Shown here: one piece after another, positions 1 to 10,698 of the stretch | Position numbering within the stretch: the stretch's first letter is position 1 | Layout: each line of letters opens with the position of its first letter | Source of the DNA: Semisulcospira habei | Taxonomy: Eukaryota; Mollusca; Gastropoda; Semisulcospiridae | Assembly (NCBI GenBank): GCA_036245525.1 | Contig: BTPG01000002.1 | Span: 161,472,093-161,536,092, forward strand | DNA length: 64,000 nt | Direction: 5' to 3' | Program-made: the position numbers and the translations under genes | The notes under the pieces: model-generated | What the model was told of the DNA's origin: nothing | Database searches by the model: none | Seen by the model: the letters and a program-made list of their open reading frames with translations, nothing else

Positions 1-108
1 CATTTTGTCATTACCATTGGAAAGATTTGTCTGAAGTACACTGAAACTGTTTAGTATTGGACCACTGCTTGTCCTCCCTGACTTACATTGGAATAATTTG
101 TTCACCAG

Positions 109-318
109 GTGTTTGACATCCTGCCACTCTATGGTTCTCTTGAGCCTGGGGACACTGAGCAAGTCACCTTCACCTTCTTTGGTCATGCTGACATTTTTGG
201 CGAGGTCAAGGCCATCTGTGAGGTGGAGGGTGGACCAACGTACGATTTGATGATCACAGGGGAGGCTAGCCTTGTGGAGTACTGCTTCAACGTCAAGAAT
301 ATCGACTTCGGCAAGCAG
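109..318 (+). CDS. HYDIN: HYDIN exon 1 of window
   Basis: Seventy codons in phase 0, after the acceptor AG at 107-108 and before the donor GTCAGA. The translation opens VFDILPLYGSLEPGD and contains the pattern LEPGDTEQVTFTFFGH, typical of an ASH/MSP domain, where a Pro-Gly turn precedes a strand of alternating hydrophobics. It ends NVKNIDFGKQ, which runs directly into exon 2. It probably contributes part of one ASH repeat of the axonemal protein. Confidence 0.88.
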
Positions 319-890
319 GTCAGATATTTCCTTCACATTTCTCTTCACACTCAAGCATTCTAAATTGGTGTAAGGGTGACAGTTGTCCAACATGGAGGTT
401 GATTCACCCTTTTCAGAACCGTGATGAGCAGAATGATGCTTGGGTTTTTCATGATCACAGACTAATAAGACTAAATGCACAAGGCATAGATTCTCATGAA
501 CCCTTACTGACATGGCATCTTGCTGGCTTCTTTAACCCATTTAGCCCCAATGCCCTACAGCAAGAGATGTATTGATTGACCATGATAATTCAAGGGTAGT
601 GCCAGATGAGCTTGGTGCCTGAAGGCACCAAGCTCATCTGGCACTACCCTTGAATTATCATGGTCAATACATCTTCTGCAGCTGATACGTAGTCGTTGGG
701 TAGCACCTTCAAAATTTCTTAAATGCGGCCATGGGGTTAATATGCATGTGCCCGAAGCCTGAAGAATTGTGTAGCAGTAAGTGTCGTGGTTTCACACCCA
801 TCATTTCGAGATGTTGGTGCTGGCAGTGCATGGGTAACACAAGTGACACAGCTTGATAAAACATTCATCATGAGGTGTGCCTGTGTGCAG
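319..890. other. HYDIN intron 1
   Basis: This 572-bp intron holds one TTAA-flanked palindromic MITE (532-740). The rest is unremarkable AT-rich sequence with no other signal I can support. Confidence 0.8.
532..740. mobile_element. Palindromic TTAA MITE, copy 1
   Basis: The element starts TTAACCCATTTAGCCCC and ends GGGGTTAA. Its core is a near-perfect hairpin: arms TGATAATTCAAGGGTAGTGC and its complement around a short GAA loop near 625. The TTAA at both ends fits piggyBac-type target duplication. Eight further copies of the family occur in this window. Confidence 0.8.
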
Positions 891-1028
891 ATGTATGACA
901 GTGTAGCCACGGCAGAGCTCACCCTCATCAACACGGGCAAGGTGGCCTTTGAGTACCATGCCCTCAATATGGACCCCTCTCTGGAGCACAGACCTATGCC
1001 AGGACACCCACTGCTCGTCCCACATGCC
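891..1028 (+). CDS. HYDIN: HYDIN exon 2 of window
   Basis: Forty-six codons, phase 0 at both ends, from the acceptor CTGTGTGCAG to the donor GTCAGT. MYDSVATAELTLINTGKVAFEY is the classic ASH/MSP opening strand pair (a surface strand, then N-x-G-K and a hydrophobic strand). The exon ends LLVPHA and continues in exon 3, 14.4 kb away. A decayed palindromic repeat starts about 50 bp after its donor. Confidence 0.9.
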
Positions 1029-1079
1029 GTCAGTAAACCAACTGATCCCTCATACAATACAACAGGAGCTGGAGAGACC

Positions 1080-1215
1080 AGGAGAGTTCCGTGGTGGTGC
1101 CAGAATAGAGGCGCCAATAGAGGCAGCAAGCTATTCTGGCACCACCATTGACCTTTTATGGTCAGTCCACCTTCTGTTCTGCTATGCAGTCTTTTGAGGA
1201 CAACTTTAATTCTTA
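1080..1215. mobile_element. Decayed copy of the palindromic MITE
   Basis: GTGGTGCCAGAATAG and its complement CTATTCTGGCACCAC flank a rearranged loop about 50 bp after exon 2. The termini are no longer clear. It matches the divergent subfamily also seen at 52713 and 59753. Confidence 0.55.
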
Positions 1216-1284
1216 AATTGGGAATTGTCAAATTTATGGTTAACTTGTATTATACTTGGGAAGTGTTAAACTTAGGGTGAAAGC

Positions 1285-1413
1285 GTATTCCACAGTCATC
1301 GTAATTTTGACAGTGAAGCAGTCGCTCAGCACACAGAGTGTTGTCATCTGTCATCATTATTGTCACAGTGAAGCAGTCTGTCAGTATAGTCCATTTGAGC
1401 AAAGCTTGCCTTG
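1285..1413 (+). repeat. Short minisatellite, about two 51-bp units, with a terminal inverted flank
   Basis: Two units of a motif containing GTCACAGTGAAGCAGTC are the same as those in the larger array at 10140-10530. The array is followed by TAGTCCATTTGAGCAAAGCT, whose complement begins the second array. Confidence 0.7.
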
Positions 1414-1715
1414 TGATTTATTTCTTCAAAAACGTTACCGATGGTATTACTGAGAGGAAGATATATTTAGCCTGACAATTTTAGCCTCCAAAAATTGTTG
1501 TGTGTTGCTACACAACCAGGGATGTAACTCTAGCAAGCAGTTACCTAATCCCCAGAGTGGCCTTCCTATCCTCCGAGTAACCTCCCTTCCAAATCTCGCG
1601 AGAGGCCATTATTACTAGTTCTATACTTAGCTGCCATTTTGTTTAGATCCTTCTTTATCAGTCTCCCCGTTATCATCATCTTCTTTGTCCATCCTTAGGC
1701 CTTGTTTGTCATAAC

Positions 1716-1723
1716 ATGGCCAG
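1716..1723 (+). CDS. ORF1 mini-exon of DIRS A (ATGGCCAG)
   Basis: An ATG at the end of the leader is followed after five bases by CAG|GTAAGG, a consensus 5' splice site. Splicing 181 nt (1724-1904) to the acceptor ACTGTTGCAG joins ATGGCCAG to the Gag frame and gives MAS then a Cys-rich stretch. The same layout occurs in copies B, E and G, and with the ATG mutated to AAG in D. Confidence 0.65.
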
Positions 1724-1904
1724 GTAAGGCCTCGGACATTGCCTCACTCGACGATTGTGGCGAATTGGGGCAGTTTCCGTGGATTTGCGGCGTTTTGCCG
1801 TTCGTTTCAACTTCGTCTTCGATTGTCGGTTATAACGGTCGTCTGCTCGGTTATGTAGCCTCTGGGCTATGCGCGTTTCCTTTACACTCTGTTCACTGTT
1901 GCAG

Positions 1905-4165
1905 TTTTCTTCTTAAAACGTGCCCCAACTGTCAAAGGTTTCCAGTGGCCTAGTGATTTACATCCATGCTGCCTGCCTTGCTCGGGATGTGCGTCGGATC
2001 ACACGTGTGGTCTTTATACTTCATGGGAAGAAGATCGCTGGTCCGAAATGTGGAAGTTCTACCTTTGTCAGCACCCCGTGCAGTCCGACGAAGCGCCTCT
2101 TTGCCCAATCACCACCAGCTCTGCCGCTATCGGTGTTTCTTCTCGGCGCTCACAGTCTCGGGAGGCTGCCAGTCCCATTCCATCACAGCAATCCAGATCT
2201 TCTGTGCCGGGACCCTTGCAGCTCTTTGCCACTCGAGCGCGGGTGTTGGATACCGTCCCTCCCGCCTTGGGTGGTTTTACACCAGGTGAGAATTTACGCC
2301 CCCGCTCCCATGAGCATATTTCGCAGCCAGCCCCGCAGACTCGGCCTTCTAAGATGGATCTCCAACAGAGGCAACCCCATCATTTTGGGGGGAGGAGACA
2401 TCGACCATCGGCACTACCTGGCGCGTGCCCTCTCCACCCAGACGTGATTTTGCTTAATTGCACTTTTCCGCTGCAACTTCAACAATTGTCGTCACATCAC
2501 GACTTGTTGCTTGGTGCTTCGGCTCAACCACTGTCTCCTCGCGCCCTGGCTAAAAGCCAGTCACCGCGCACTCGTGCCACCCTTGGTATGTCCTCTCGCG
2601 TGTTTCTCACCCCTCCTGTCAGTTTTATTCTCCTTCGTTGTCTCCAATTGCCTACGTTTCCCTTCGGGATCCTACACCTCCGTCCGTCCCCTGTCGCCAT
2701 GATCCCTGCGCTTCTCCTGCCTCCTGTCGCTCGCGACACTCCTCTCGATGACGGGGTGGATCGCCTTTGCTCCGAACGGCCTTCACCATCCTGTCGCCGC
2801 CAACTTCATCGTGCTCCAGAGAGGGGACGGTCCCGTTCCCGTTCTCCTACTCGTCGCGGCGTGCGCCGCCCGCTGTTACATAAGAGGTGTCAGAATCTGC
2901 CCTCTTCCTTGCGACGTCGTTCTTCTTCTTCTTCTTCTCCCATTGACAGTAGGAGTTCTCGGCGACCTGGTCCCTGGACTCCTCCTCCGTCCCTCAGCGG
3001 TCTTTTCCCCGGCCACCACGCGATCGTCACTCTTTCCAAGGGTCCTGTTCCACCCCCCCCCCCCCCCCCCCGGCACTTGGCAGCGCCGGTTCAGGAGGAT
3101 GTTCTTAGCCTTCATCCAGTGGATTCTGCTTTCGACCTTGGGGCTTTGCCGCACCTTTCTCCATCCAGGAGTCCCTTACCCGCGGACTCTCAGCACAGCT
3201 GTTCTCCGTCCTCGGACTGTTTCACTCCGGGTGTGGAGACTCGACGGTCCTTGGACGAGGCTTCAGGTCTCATTCTCCGATTTCTTCCCCCAGACGCTTG
3301 CCCCCCTGCACCTCCTCTGAAGCGGAAGGCGTCGGCTTCGGTGGATGTTTCCCTTCAACCTAAGCGTTTCAGATCTCTCCTGCAACCACCTGGCTTTCGA
3401 GATCTGGCGGAGCCGTTCTCGGCACAGTTGCCTCTTGGCAACTTCAAAGAGCCTCTCTTCTTTTCCGATACAAAGTGGCCTGAAGGCGTAGACATTTGCT
3501 TCCGCCAACGTTGGTACGCAGGTCACTCTCAGGCTTTTGCGTGCCCTTTGCCTTCGCTCGATGACGCGGCAGATTTGCAGGTGGGTGGACGCCGCTTTGC
3601 CGGGTCCCTCGCGGTTTTGATAAAACTGCTGTCCTGATCCGCAACACGCTGGCCTGCTCTGGCTTCCTGGATCTCGCTACCCGGGCGATTGTACGCGCGC
3701 TTGAAGACCATTGGGATCCGCACTCTACCGCTCACTCCGAGAGATACATTCTCTGGCAGTGGTGGCTAATCGGGCTTCATACCATGCTTCTGCCGCCATC
3801 AACAGTGATTTATTTTGATGGGATGCAGTTCTTGCTGCTTGTTCTGGGTTACCTTCGACAGTCAAGGCTCAGCTCCGCCAGGCTCCCATCGGCGGTCAAT
3901 TGCTGTTTGGCTCCACTTGGCAAGCCGTGAAGGATGCCATAAGGACATCTGGCCCATGGCTCACCAAATTTCTTCTCGCTTTCGTTCGTCCCGCAGGGCC
4001 TCGGGTCGCGCCCTGCAGTCATTTAGACCCACCTCCCATCCCGCTGCCCATGTCCCGCTTGGTTCCTCTCGTCCTTCCCATTTTGACCGTGCCCGCACCC
4101 TTCCGGCTCTGACACACACCTGGCCTGGTCGCAGCAGGCGTCCAGGATGGGGGAGGGCCCGATGA
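1905..4165 (+). pseudogene. DIRS A Gag-like ORF1 (frameshifted)
   Basis: After the acceptor the frame reads into TCPNC, the first half of a putative zinc ribbon (CPxC ... CLPCSGC in better copies), then hits a frameshift. The longest open part, 2048-3637 (529 codons), is rich in Pro, Ser and Arg and includes the conserved block SVDVSLQPKRFRSL ... PPGFRDLA ... FFSDTKWPEGVDICF. It stops at 3637; the rest continues in another frame to about 4165. A C tract at 3052-3070 interrupts it. Probable role: nucleic-acid-binding capsid-like protein. DIRS ORF1 is normally named only by position. Confidence 0.7.
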
Positions 4166-4394
4166 CTCTCCTCCCAACCTGCCCCCGCTGATTTCTCTTG
4201 GGTCACCAGTCGGCGGGCGGCTATCCCGATTCTGTGACGAGTGGCGGTCGCCGTTTCCCGACGACCCTTGGCTTCTTTCTACCATTTCGGAATGTGTTCA
4301 CCTATCGTTTCTTCGACCGCCTCCTCTTCGCCGCTCCCCGCTTTGGACTTGGGTTCCGAACGATCCTGTCAAGGCAACGGCTTTACAGGGTGAA

Positions 4395-4870
4395 GTGAAT
4401 TCCTTGCTTCTCAAATCCGCCACGGAGGTCGTCCGGCGACAAGATTCTCCGGCTTTCTACAGTCGTCTCTTCATCGTCCCCAAGTCGGACGGAGGTTGGC
4501 GTCCAGTGATAGACCTTTCTTTCGTATGGAAACGACCCGCGCCCTGCGGGCCGCCGTCCAACCGATGGATTTTACTCTCAGTCTGGATCTCACCGATGCA
4601 TACCTTCATGTTCCTATACACCCTTCGGCTCGCCGTTACCTTCGCTTCGCCTTCCGCGGAGTGGTGTATCAGTTCCGGGCAATGGCCTTCGGCCTCAATC
4701 TCAGTCCCTGGGTCTTCACCAGGATTATGGATGCAGTGATTTCCCGCGCGCGGAGGTCGTCTCTCAGTCCGACCTCCCACTACCTTGACGATCTTCTTCT
4801 CCGGAATCAGGATGCGACCTGCTTGACTACCGTCAGGGACGCCCTGCTCTCCTTTCTCCATCGCCAGCTT
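4395..4870 (+). pseudogene. DIRS A reverse transcriptase, partial
   Basis: The RT fingers and palm are recognisable: FYSRLFIVPKSDGGWRPVID, then MDFTLSLDLTDAYLHVPIHP, FGLNLSPWVFTRIMDAVI and the catalytic YLDDL at 4781. A short deletion and frameshift at about 4515 break the frame. At about 4870 the thumb, RNase H and connection region are missing and the frame passes straight into the recombinase. Confidence 0.85.
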
Positions 4871-5253
4871 GCCGAGTTCTTCTTGTGGCTCTTCGAGGAT
4901 CAGGGCTTGGCACCCATCACCATTCCGGGTTATCTTTCTATGGAGGCTTACAGTTACCGCCATCTGGGTCGTCCAGATCCGGGATCTTGCAAGGACCTCG
5001 TGGACTTCATGGCTCATTTTGATCTCCGGCGACCAGTGACCCGATCACTACTCCCACATTGGGACCTTGCGTGGGTGTTGACATGGCTCAACTCTGCTCG
5101 TTTTGAACCGCTGCACTTGGCTTGGTTCTCAGACTTGACGAGGAAGACATGCTTCCTGCTGGCCCTAGCCACAGCTTCTCACTCTCTCTGTACTTCCGTC
5201 TTGCCTGCAGCTCTGGGCTGACGGCTCGTTTCAACTACTCACTAACCCTTCCA
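4868..5253 (+). pseudogene. DIRS A tyrosine recombinase, N-terminal part
   Basis: QLAEFFLWLFEDQGLAP starts the core-binding region and LLALATASHSLC marks the place of the first catalytic Arg, which is damaged here (other copies read ATASRVSEL). The gene is cut at 5253 by insertion of element B and resumes at 8694. The frame is shared with the RT fragment, so the chimeric ORF 4496-5221 is RT-recombinase. Confidence 0.8.
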
Positions 5254-5550
5254 TTGTTTCTTCCAAAACGTTACCGATGGTATTACTGATAGGAAGACAT
5301 ACTTAGCCTGTCAATTTCAGCCTCCAAAATTGTTGTGTGTTGCTACACAACCAGGGACGTAACTCTAGCAAGCAGCTACCCAATCCCCTGAGTGACCTCC
5401 CTATCCTCCGGATAGCCTCCCTTCTCAATCTCGCGAGAGTCCGTTATTACCAGTTCTATACTTAGCTCCTATTTTGTTCAGTTCAGTTATTTCGGTCTCC
5501 GTGTTTCCTCGTCTTCTTCGTTCTTTCTTGTCGGTTTAGATCTTCTCCCG

Positions 5551-5905
5551 ATGGCCAGGTAATGAGGTAAGGCCTCGGACATTGTCTCACCCGGCGATTA
5601 CAGCTTACTGGGGCAATTTCCATGGAATTACGGCGTTTTGGCCTTTCTTTTCGACTTCGTCTCCATGGGTCGGTTGCAACGGTCGTGTACTTGACTTCGT
5701 GGCCCTGTGTCCCAAGCGCTTATCCTTTGTTTACATGATTTGTTGCAGTAGCCAACCCCAAACTTGTCCCACCTGTGGCGACTTCCAGTGGCCGAAGGAT
5801 TTACATTTTAGATGCCTTCCTTGTTCGGGCTGCGCTTCTGATAACAAAAAGCTCTACATGCTCCGTTTGGGAAGAGGTCCGTTGGTCACAGATGTGGAGT
5901 TTGTT
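5551..5905 (+). pseudogene. DIRS B ORF1 start: mini-exon, 190-nt intron, zinc-ribbon part
   Basis: ATGGCCAG (5551-5558) is followed by GTAATGAGGTAAGG and the acceptor TTTGTTGCAG at 5748. The spliced reading is MASSQPQTCPTC, then DLHFRCLPCSGCASD, giving two CxxC-type pairs, a likely zinc ribbon. Gag sequence stops near 5905, where a different DIRS subfamily left end begins. Confidence 0.65.
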
Positions 5906-5907
5906 TC

Positions 5908-6110
5908 CTGAAAAAACATTACCGATGACATTACTGTCTGGAAGTGTCTACTACTTACTCAATTTTAGCCTAAGAACCTGTTGTGGAAGAACCCGGGAGG
6001 CACTTGGGGAACCCTAACTAGGGCCGAGAGTAGCCTCCTGTCCCGGCCCTCCTGTCCCGGCCCGGCCCATCCGGGCACTCACCACGTGACCCAATCACAA
6101 TCATTCGTTT
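5908..6110 (+). mobile_element. Left-end fragment of DIRS subfamily C
   Basis: ACATTACCGATGACATTACT starts a second type of DIRS terminus, followed by CAATTTTAGCCTAAGAACC and a GC-rich stretch with repeated CCCGGCCC. The same sequence occurs inverted at 39432-39590. It sits inside element B, so B is a mosaic. Confidence 0.65.
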
Positions 6111-6172
6111 CTACTTAGCTGTACTGTTCAGACGTGCATAGCCAATAGGACCAGCGCCCCATCCCTTCTTCT

Positions 6173-6690
6173 GTGGCTCTGGTTCCACCAGCCCCTCCCA
6201 ACTCGGCCGCAGTTGCTGGTTCGTCCAGGCACTCTCGGTCCCCAGACTCTGTTCGCTCCCTTACACTGCGCTCCCGCTCACAGGTGATGGGACCCTTGCG
6301 GTTATCTTCTCCTATCCCCCCGGCCAAGGCGATGGACGCTGTCCCTTCTGCTGTGGGAGGTATGTGCTTTTCCGATCCATTACATTCTCGCTCTATGGAG
6401 CGACGTTTACTTCAATCCCATGCACCCGCTCTACGGAGATGGGTCACTCGCAGCGACTATCAGTCCTGCGCACCCGCTCTACAGAGACGGGTCACTCGCG
6501 GCGACTTCCCCCTCTCCCTCGGGGGATGGGACACCGGCACCCGAAAGACCCGAGCGCGGTTACCGATCAGCCAGGTGTGACCTTTGCACCTCAGTGTCGC
6601 CATAGGTCGTCACACCACGACTCTTTGCACGGCGCTGCGGGGATTCCGGTGTCCCCCTTGCGCACCGGCTCGGAGCCGGTCACCGCACAT
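6173..6690 (+). pseudogene. DIRS Gag-like remnant in B
   Basis: This Pro/Ser/Arg-rich region has three near-repeats of HAPALRRWVTR-type sequence around 6420-6500. It resembles the variable middle of the Gag ORFs of the other copies (for example LPRGRRHQPL in E). Frames are broken. Confidence 0.5.
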
Positions 6691-6789
6691 CTATCGATCA
6701 AATGAGCATACCTCTTGGCGCCGATCTCGCCGCTCTCGTCTGCTGGATTCACCTTCCTCCCGGGATGTTAAATCTCGTGGTCGCCCTCG

Positions 6790-7110
6790 GAGACACCCAT
6801 GATCGACCTGTTTGCGACACGGTGGTATACACAACTGCCCCTCTTCGTCTCTCCATTTCCAGACCTGCTTGCGTGGGTGGTAGGCACTCTCTCCATTCCT
6901 TCGGAGGGTCTCCTGGCCTACGCGTACCCTCCCTCAGTACTGATACCCAAGATTCTCCTCAAACTCCGAGGCTGCAATACGGTGCTGTTCTTGGTAGCCC
7001 CTTTCTCTTGGAACAAGAGCTGGACCACGGATCTCCTGAGTCTCTCCACGGATCCACCGCTCCGGCTTCCAGCGCCACGCACGATGCTGAAGCAGCCTTG
7101 AAGAGATCTT
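6790..7110 (+). pseudogene. DIRS connection region of B
   Basis: TDLFATRWYTQLPLFVSPFP through LLAYAYPPSVLIPKILLKLR and FSWNKSWTTDLLSL is the conserved segment that follows RNase H in DIRS polyproteins. RNase H itself is missing. Gag and this region are joined by a deletion near 6700. Confidence 0.75.
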
Positions 7111-7261
7111 TTTCACCCTTGCCTGGAGACCCTTCTCTTACACGCCTGGAGGTTGTGCGGCGCGTCCTCACAGCTCGAGGTTTCTCGGATGCAGCGGTGG
7201 CGGCTATCGCTTAAGCTCGACACCCTTCCACCAGGAAATTTATGAGGGAAAATGGAGGGTT

Positions 7262-8095
7262 TTGCAGTCTGGATGCGGTACTAGACACCTTTCCCCCACC
7301 GCTTTGACTATGCCTCAGCTAGCTGCATTCTTTCTGTGGCTCTTCCAGGATCAGTCCCTAGCACCCATCTACATTCGGGGATTTCTTTCTATGGTGGCTG
7401 ATACGTACCGCCATTTGGGACTACCAGATTCCGGCTCTTGCAAAGATCTCGCCAACCTTATGGCTCATTTTGACCTTCAGCGACCTGTGACGTGCTCCCT
7501 ACTGCCTCGATGGGACCTTGCGTGGGTATTACCATGGCTGAACACTGCTCATTTTGAACCCCTGCACTTGGCGCGGTTCTCTGACTTAACTCGACAAAAG
7601 TGCTTCTTGCTGGCTCTGGCCACTGCCTCTCGCATGAGTGAACTCCATGCTCTCTCTGTACACCCATCTTGCTTGCAACTCCGGGCCGATGGCTCTGTCC
7701 AACTCCTCACTAGTCCATCCTTTTTGGCCAAGAACAGGCTCCCTTCAGCCGCCACTCGACCGATCACTATTCGTCCATTGCGGGGCCCAAATACGTTCCA
7801 GGACGTACACCACCAAGACCTGGTCAGGGCGTTAAAAATTTACCTCCGCCGGTCGAAACCCCTATGGCACGGACGTTTACGCCTCTTCCTGCCCTTATCT
7901 CCAGGCAGGAACGATATTTCTGCTGAGACAATATCCGCTTGGCTGCGCGGAATCATCAGAACTGCTTACGAAGACCTCTCGACGGAGGGAGCGAAGAGGT
8001 TGCAGATTCGAGCACACGAAGTCCAGGCTGTCCCCATGAGCGTAGCGATCGACCGCAACTGCGCCGTGAGGGACATTATGGTGGCTGCGGGCTGA
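7262..8095 (+). pseudogene. DIRS B tyrosine recombinase, no catalytic Tyr
   Basis: This is the longest recombinase reading in the window (277 codons open, real domain from about 7310, MPQLAAFFLWLF). The first catalytic Arg lies in ATASRMSELHAL. The HxxR box is HEVQ (8015-8026), so the second Arg is lost. An 8-bp deletion turns GWWAESTFARFYLRD into a TGA stop at 8093, removing the nucleophilic Tyr. The protein would be inactive. Distal sequence is still visible to about 8208. Confidence 0.85.
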
Positions 8096-8327
8096 ATCTA
8101 CTTTCGCCTGTTTCTCCTTCTGTGACCTGTCTGGCCGAAGACAAAACATGGCACTAGTGGGGGACATTGTGGCAGCTCAACACTCCCTCCTGGCGCTGGA
8201 TGCGCCATAGGTAATACTTAACTGAAATTGTTGGGAGTGTGCCTTTGTGGGGGACCTAGCTAAGCAGTTACCCCAAGGTTGAGTATTGGGGCGCCACCCT
8301 CCTCCTCTTCGCCATTTTTCCTATCAG

Positions 8328-8425
8328 TAATACCATCGGTAACGTTTTTGAAGAAACAAATGTATTTTTTTTTTTAATAATTTTTTTTGAAAAATACTTA
8401 CCTATGGTATTACTCAAATTTCCTT
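8328..8425. other. Internal complementary region of DIRS B
   Basis: CAGTAATACCATCGGTAACG (complement of the left end) is joined to a T-rich linker and CTTACC-ATGGTATTACTCAA (complement of the right end). This is the DIRS hallmark: a copy of the circle junction used in replication. Confidence 0.75.
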
Positions 8426-8693
8426 CCCACCTTCCCCGCTTGCTGTCTGTCTGCTAAGTTCGAACTGGCAATAAGGGACTCTCGCGAGATTAGGAAGGGA
8501 GGCTACTCGGAGGAGAGGGAGGCCACTCAGGTGATTAGGTAACTGATTACTAGAGTTACGTCCCTGGTTGTGTAGCAACACACAACAATTTACAATTTTG
8601 GAGGCTGAAATTGACAGGCTAAGTATGTCTTCCTATCAGTAATACCATCGGTAAGTATTTTTCGAAAAAAAATATTTTAAAGAAAAATAAATT

Positions 8694-9128
8694 TTTGGCT
8701 AAAAACCGGCTACCCTCAGCTGCCCCTCAATCAATCAACCGATCAGTATTCGTCCTCTTCGGGGTCCTGACACGCCCCGAGACGTTCGACAGCAGGATCC
8801 AGTCTGGGCGTTAAAAATCTATCTCCGCCGGTCAAAGCCCTTATGGCGGGGTCATTTACGCCTTTTCTTGCCCTTGGTTCAGAACCGGCACGATATATCT
8901 GCCCAAACGATCTCTGCTTGGCTGTATGGAGTTATCCGTTCCGCTTACAATGACCTCTCGACTGAGGGAGTGAAGAGGCTGCGGATTCGGGCGCACGAGA
9001 TCCGGGCTGTCTCCACGAGTGTCGCGTTTGACCGTAACTGCGCCTTGAAGGACATTGTAGTTTCTGTGGGCTGGTGGGCCGAATCTACCTTCGCCCGTTT
9101 TTACTTGCGTGTCCTCTCCAGCCAGTGA
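8694..9128 (+). pseudogene. DIRS A tyrosine recombinase, C-terminal part
   Basis: This resumes A's gene after insertion B. It holds HEIR (HxxR box, 8994-9005) and FARFYLRV with the nucleophilic Tyr at 9102-9104, so this half keeps its catalytic residues. The frame is shifted near 8750. It ends with TGA at 9126-9128. Confidence 0.85.
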
Positions 9129-9312
9129 CACAACCTGGCTCTGGTGGGTAACGTTGCCGTGGCTCATCACTCCCTCCCGGTGCAGGCGACACCATAGGGA
9201 ACACTTAACTGAAATTGTCGGGAGTGTGCACCGGCCGGGGGTCTAGCTATGCAGTTACCTGGGGGAATTGACTCTTGAACGGCACCCTCCCATTCTTTTT
9301 AATTCTTCCTCT

Positions 9313-9405
9313 CAGTAATACCATCGGTAACGTTTTTGAAGAAATACATGTATTTTTCTTTCAAATAAATTTTTTCGAAAAATACTTACCGATGGTATTA
9401 CTCAA
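9313..9405. other. Internal complementary region of DIRS A
   Basis: CAGTAATACCATCGGTAACG, a T-rich linker and ACTTACCGATGGTATTACTC reproduce in complement the two outer ends of the element, joined. Confidence 0.75.
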
Positions 9406-9667
9406 ACTTCCCTCCCGCCTTCCCCGCTTGCCGCATGTCAGCTCAGATAGAACTGGTAATAACGGCCTCTTGCGCGATTTGGAAGGGAGGATAGGGAGGC
9501 CACTCCGGGGATTAGGTAACTACTTGTTAGAGTTACGTCCCTGGTTATGTAGCAACACACAACAATTTTTGGAGGCTGAAATTGTCAGGCTAAGTATATC
9601 ATCCTCTCAGTAATACCATCGGTAAGTATTTTTCGAAAAAAAAAATATTTTAAAGAAAAATACATTT

Positions 9668-10125
9668 TTGCAAATAACTTTTGAACATTGAGGATTTCAA
9701 GACAACTCTAAGAAGAAAAGATGGTCACCATCCTTGGTCCTAATTTATTTTAAATTTCATTTAGTCCTGACGACAATGGCTTTGCCATTGCCCTCAGGAA
9801 ATTTTGAACATGACCTATTTGTTCCTGCAAACTTCACACTCGCCATGTTGAATGCTCAATAGCTTGGTCTTGCAATGTGTCTGAACCGTGCATAGTTTCA
9901 GCATCAATGATGCAGGTAAGTGGTCACCGAGGCCTGACTAGGGTATGTTTATCAGCTTTTAAGTAGGTCATCTCCATGATCTTCAGAGGGTACTGGCTAA
10001 ACAGTTGAACCTGAAACCGTCTAAATTCTAAGATATATTAGGACCCAGTTTGGTGATCACTTTTTGTTTTTAGTGTTGTCTTGAAATATGCTTTGTTCAA
10101 AAGTTAATTGGAAAAAAACCAGGAG
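9668..10125. other. Intergenic-like part of intron 2
   Basis: I see no gene here. A short hairpin-like stretch occurs near 9767-9800 (CCTGACGACAATGGC and a partial complement); otherwise unique AT-rich sequence. Confidence 0.5.
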
Positions 10126-10530
10126 GCAAGCTTCACTCAAACGGATTATACACACAATGTTGTCATCATTATTGTCACAGTGAAGCAGTCTGTCAGTACA
10201 TGCAGTGTTGTCGTCAGTCATCATAATTGTCACAGTGAAGCAGTCTGTCAGCACAGAATGTTGTCATCAGTCATCATAATTGTCACAGTGAAGCAGTCAG
10301 TACACAAAATGATCTCATCAGTCATCATAATTGTCATACTTAAGCATTCTGTCAGCACAAAGAGTGTTATCATCAGTCATCATAATTGTTACAGTGAAGC
10401 AGTCTGTCAGTATACACAATGTTGCCATCAGTCATCATTATTGTCACAGTTAATCAGTCTGTCAGCGCTCACAATGTTGTCATCAGTCATCATAATTGTT
10501 ACAGTGAAGCAGTCTTTCAGCACACACATT
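10126..10530 (+). repeat. 51-bp minisatellite, about eight units, with inverted left flank
   Basis: Units contain GTCATCATAATTGTCACAGT and GAAGCAGTCTGTCAG. The array opens with AGGCAAGCTTCACTCAAACG, the near complement of the sequence that closes the short array at 1386-1413. An element with terminal inverted repeats and a tandem-repeat core would explain both. Confidence 0.75.
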
Positions 10531-10598
10531 CATGTCATCAGCGCACATAATGAGACCATTTCTTTGGATGTGGGTTCACAGTCAGTTCAGCCCTGTTG

Positions 10599-10698
10599 TT
10601 TTGGGCTCACGTGCAATAGCAAAAGTGGGTCTATGTACATTCATCGTCTGCCTGTTGTTGGGCGTCTGTCGTTCGTGGTAAACTTTAATGTTGGCATT
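10599..10698 (+). repeat. Dispersed GGCTCACGTGCAATAGC repeat, left part
   Basis: The stretch starts TTGGGCTCACGTGCAATAGC and runs to GTTGGCATTTG, where a DIRS left end interrupts it. The family recurs at 14800, 43464, 46081, 48160 and 48563. Confidence 0.65.

Larger units (their letters stand above)
5254..8694 (+). mobile_element. DIRS-type element B, nested in A
   Basis: The left inverted repeat starts TTGTTTCTTCCAAAACG and the right one ends AGAAAAATAAATTT. The flanks rejoin A's recombinase reading (..CCTTCCATT / TTGGCTAAAAACC..), so the insertion point is within a T-run. The internal complementary region is at about 8328-8425. B lacks RT and RNase H and keeps part of Gag, the connection region and a recombinase ORF. 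A second-subfamily left-end fragment (5908 to about 6110) is embedded in it. Confidence 0.85.
1418..9667 (+). mobile_element. DIRS-type retrotransposon A (host of nested element B)
   Basis: This tyrosine-recombinase retrotransposon starts TTATTTCTTC or TTTCTTC-AAAAACGTTACCG and ends TTTTTCGAAA...AAATACATTT. The left inverted repeat (1418-1620) matches the complement of the right one (about 9455-9640) with roughly ten differences, so A is fairly old. Order: left repeat, ORF1 mini-exon and intron, Gag-like ORF, RT, recombinase, internal complementary region (9313-9405), right repeat. It is defective: Gag is frameshifted, the RT is fused to the recombinase by a deletion that removed RNase H, and element B (5254-8694) splits the recombinase gene. 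No target-site duplication is seen, as expected for DIRS. Confidence 0.85.

Noticed and set aside
6019..6075. CCCGGCCC-rich stretch as a CpG-island promoter
   Set aside because: It is part of the DIRS subfamily C end, also found at 39500.
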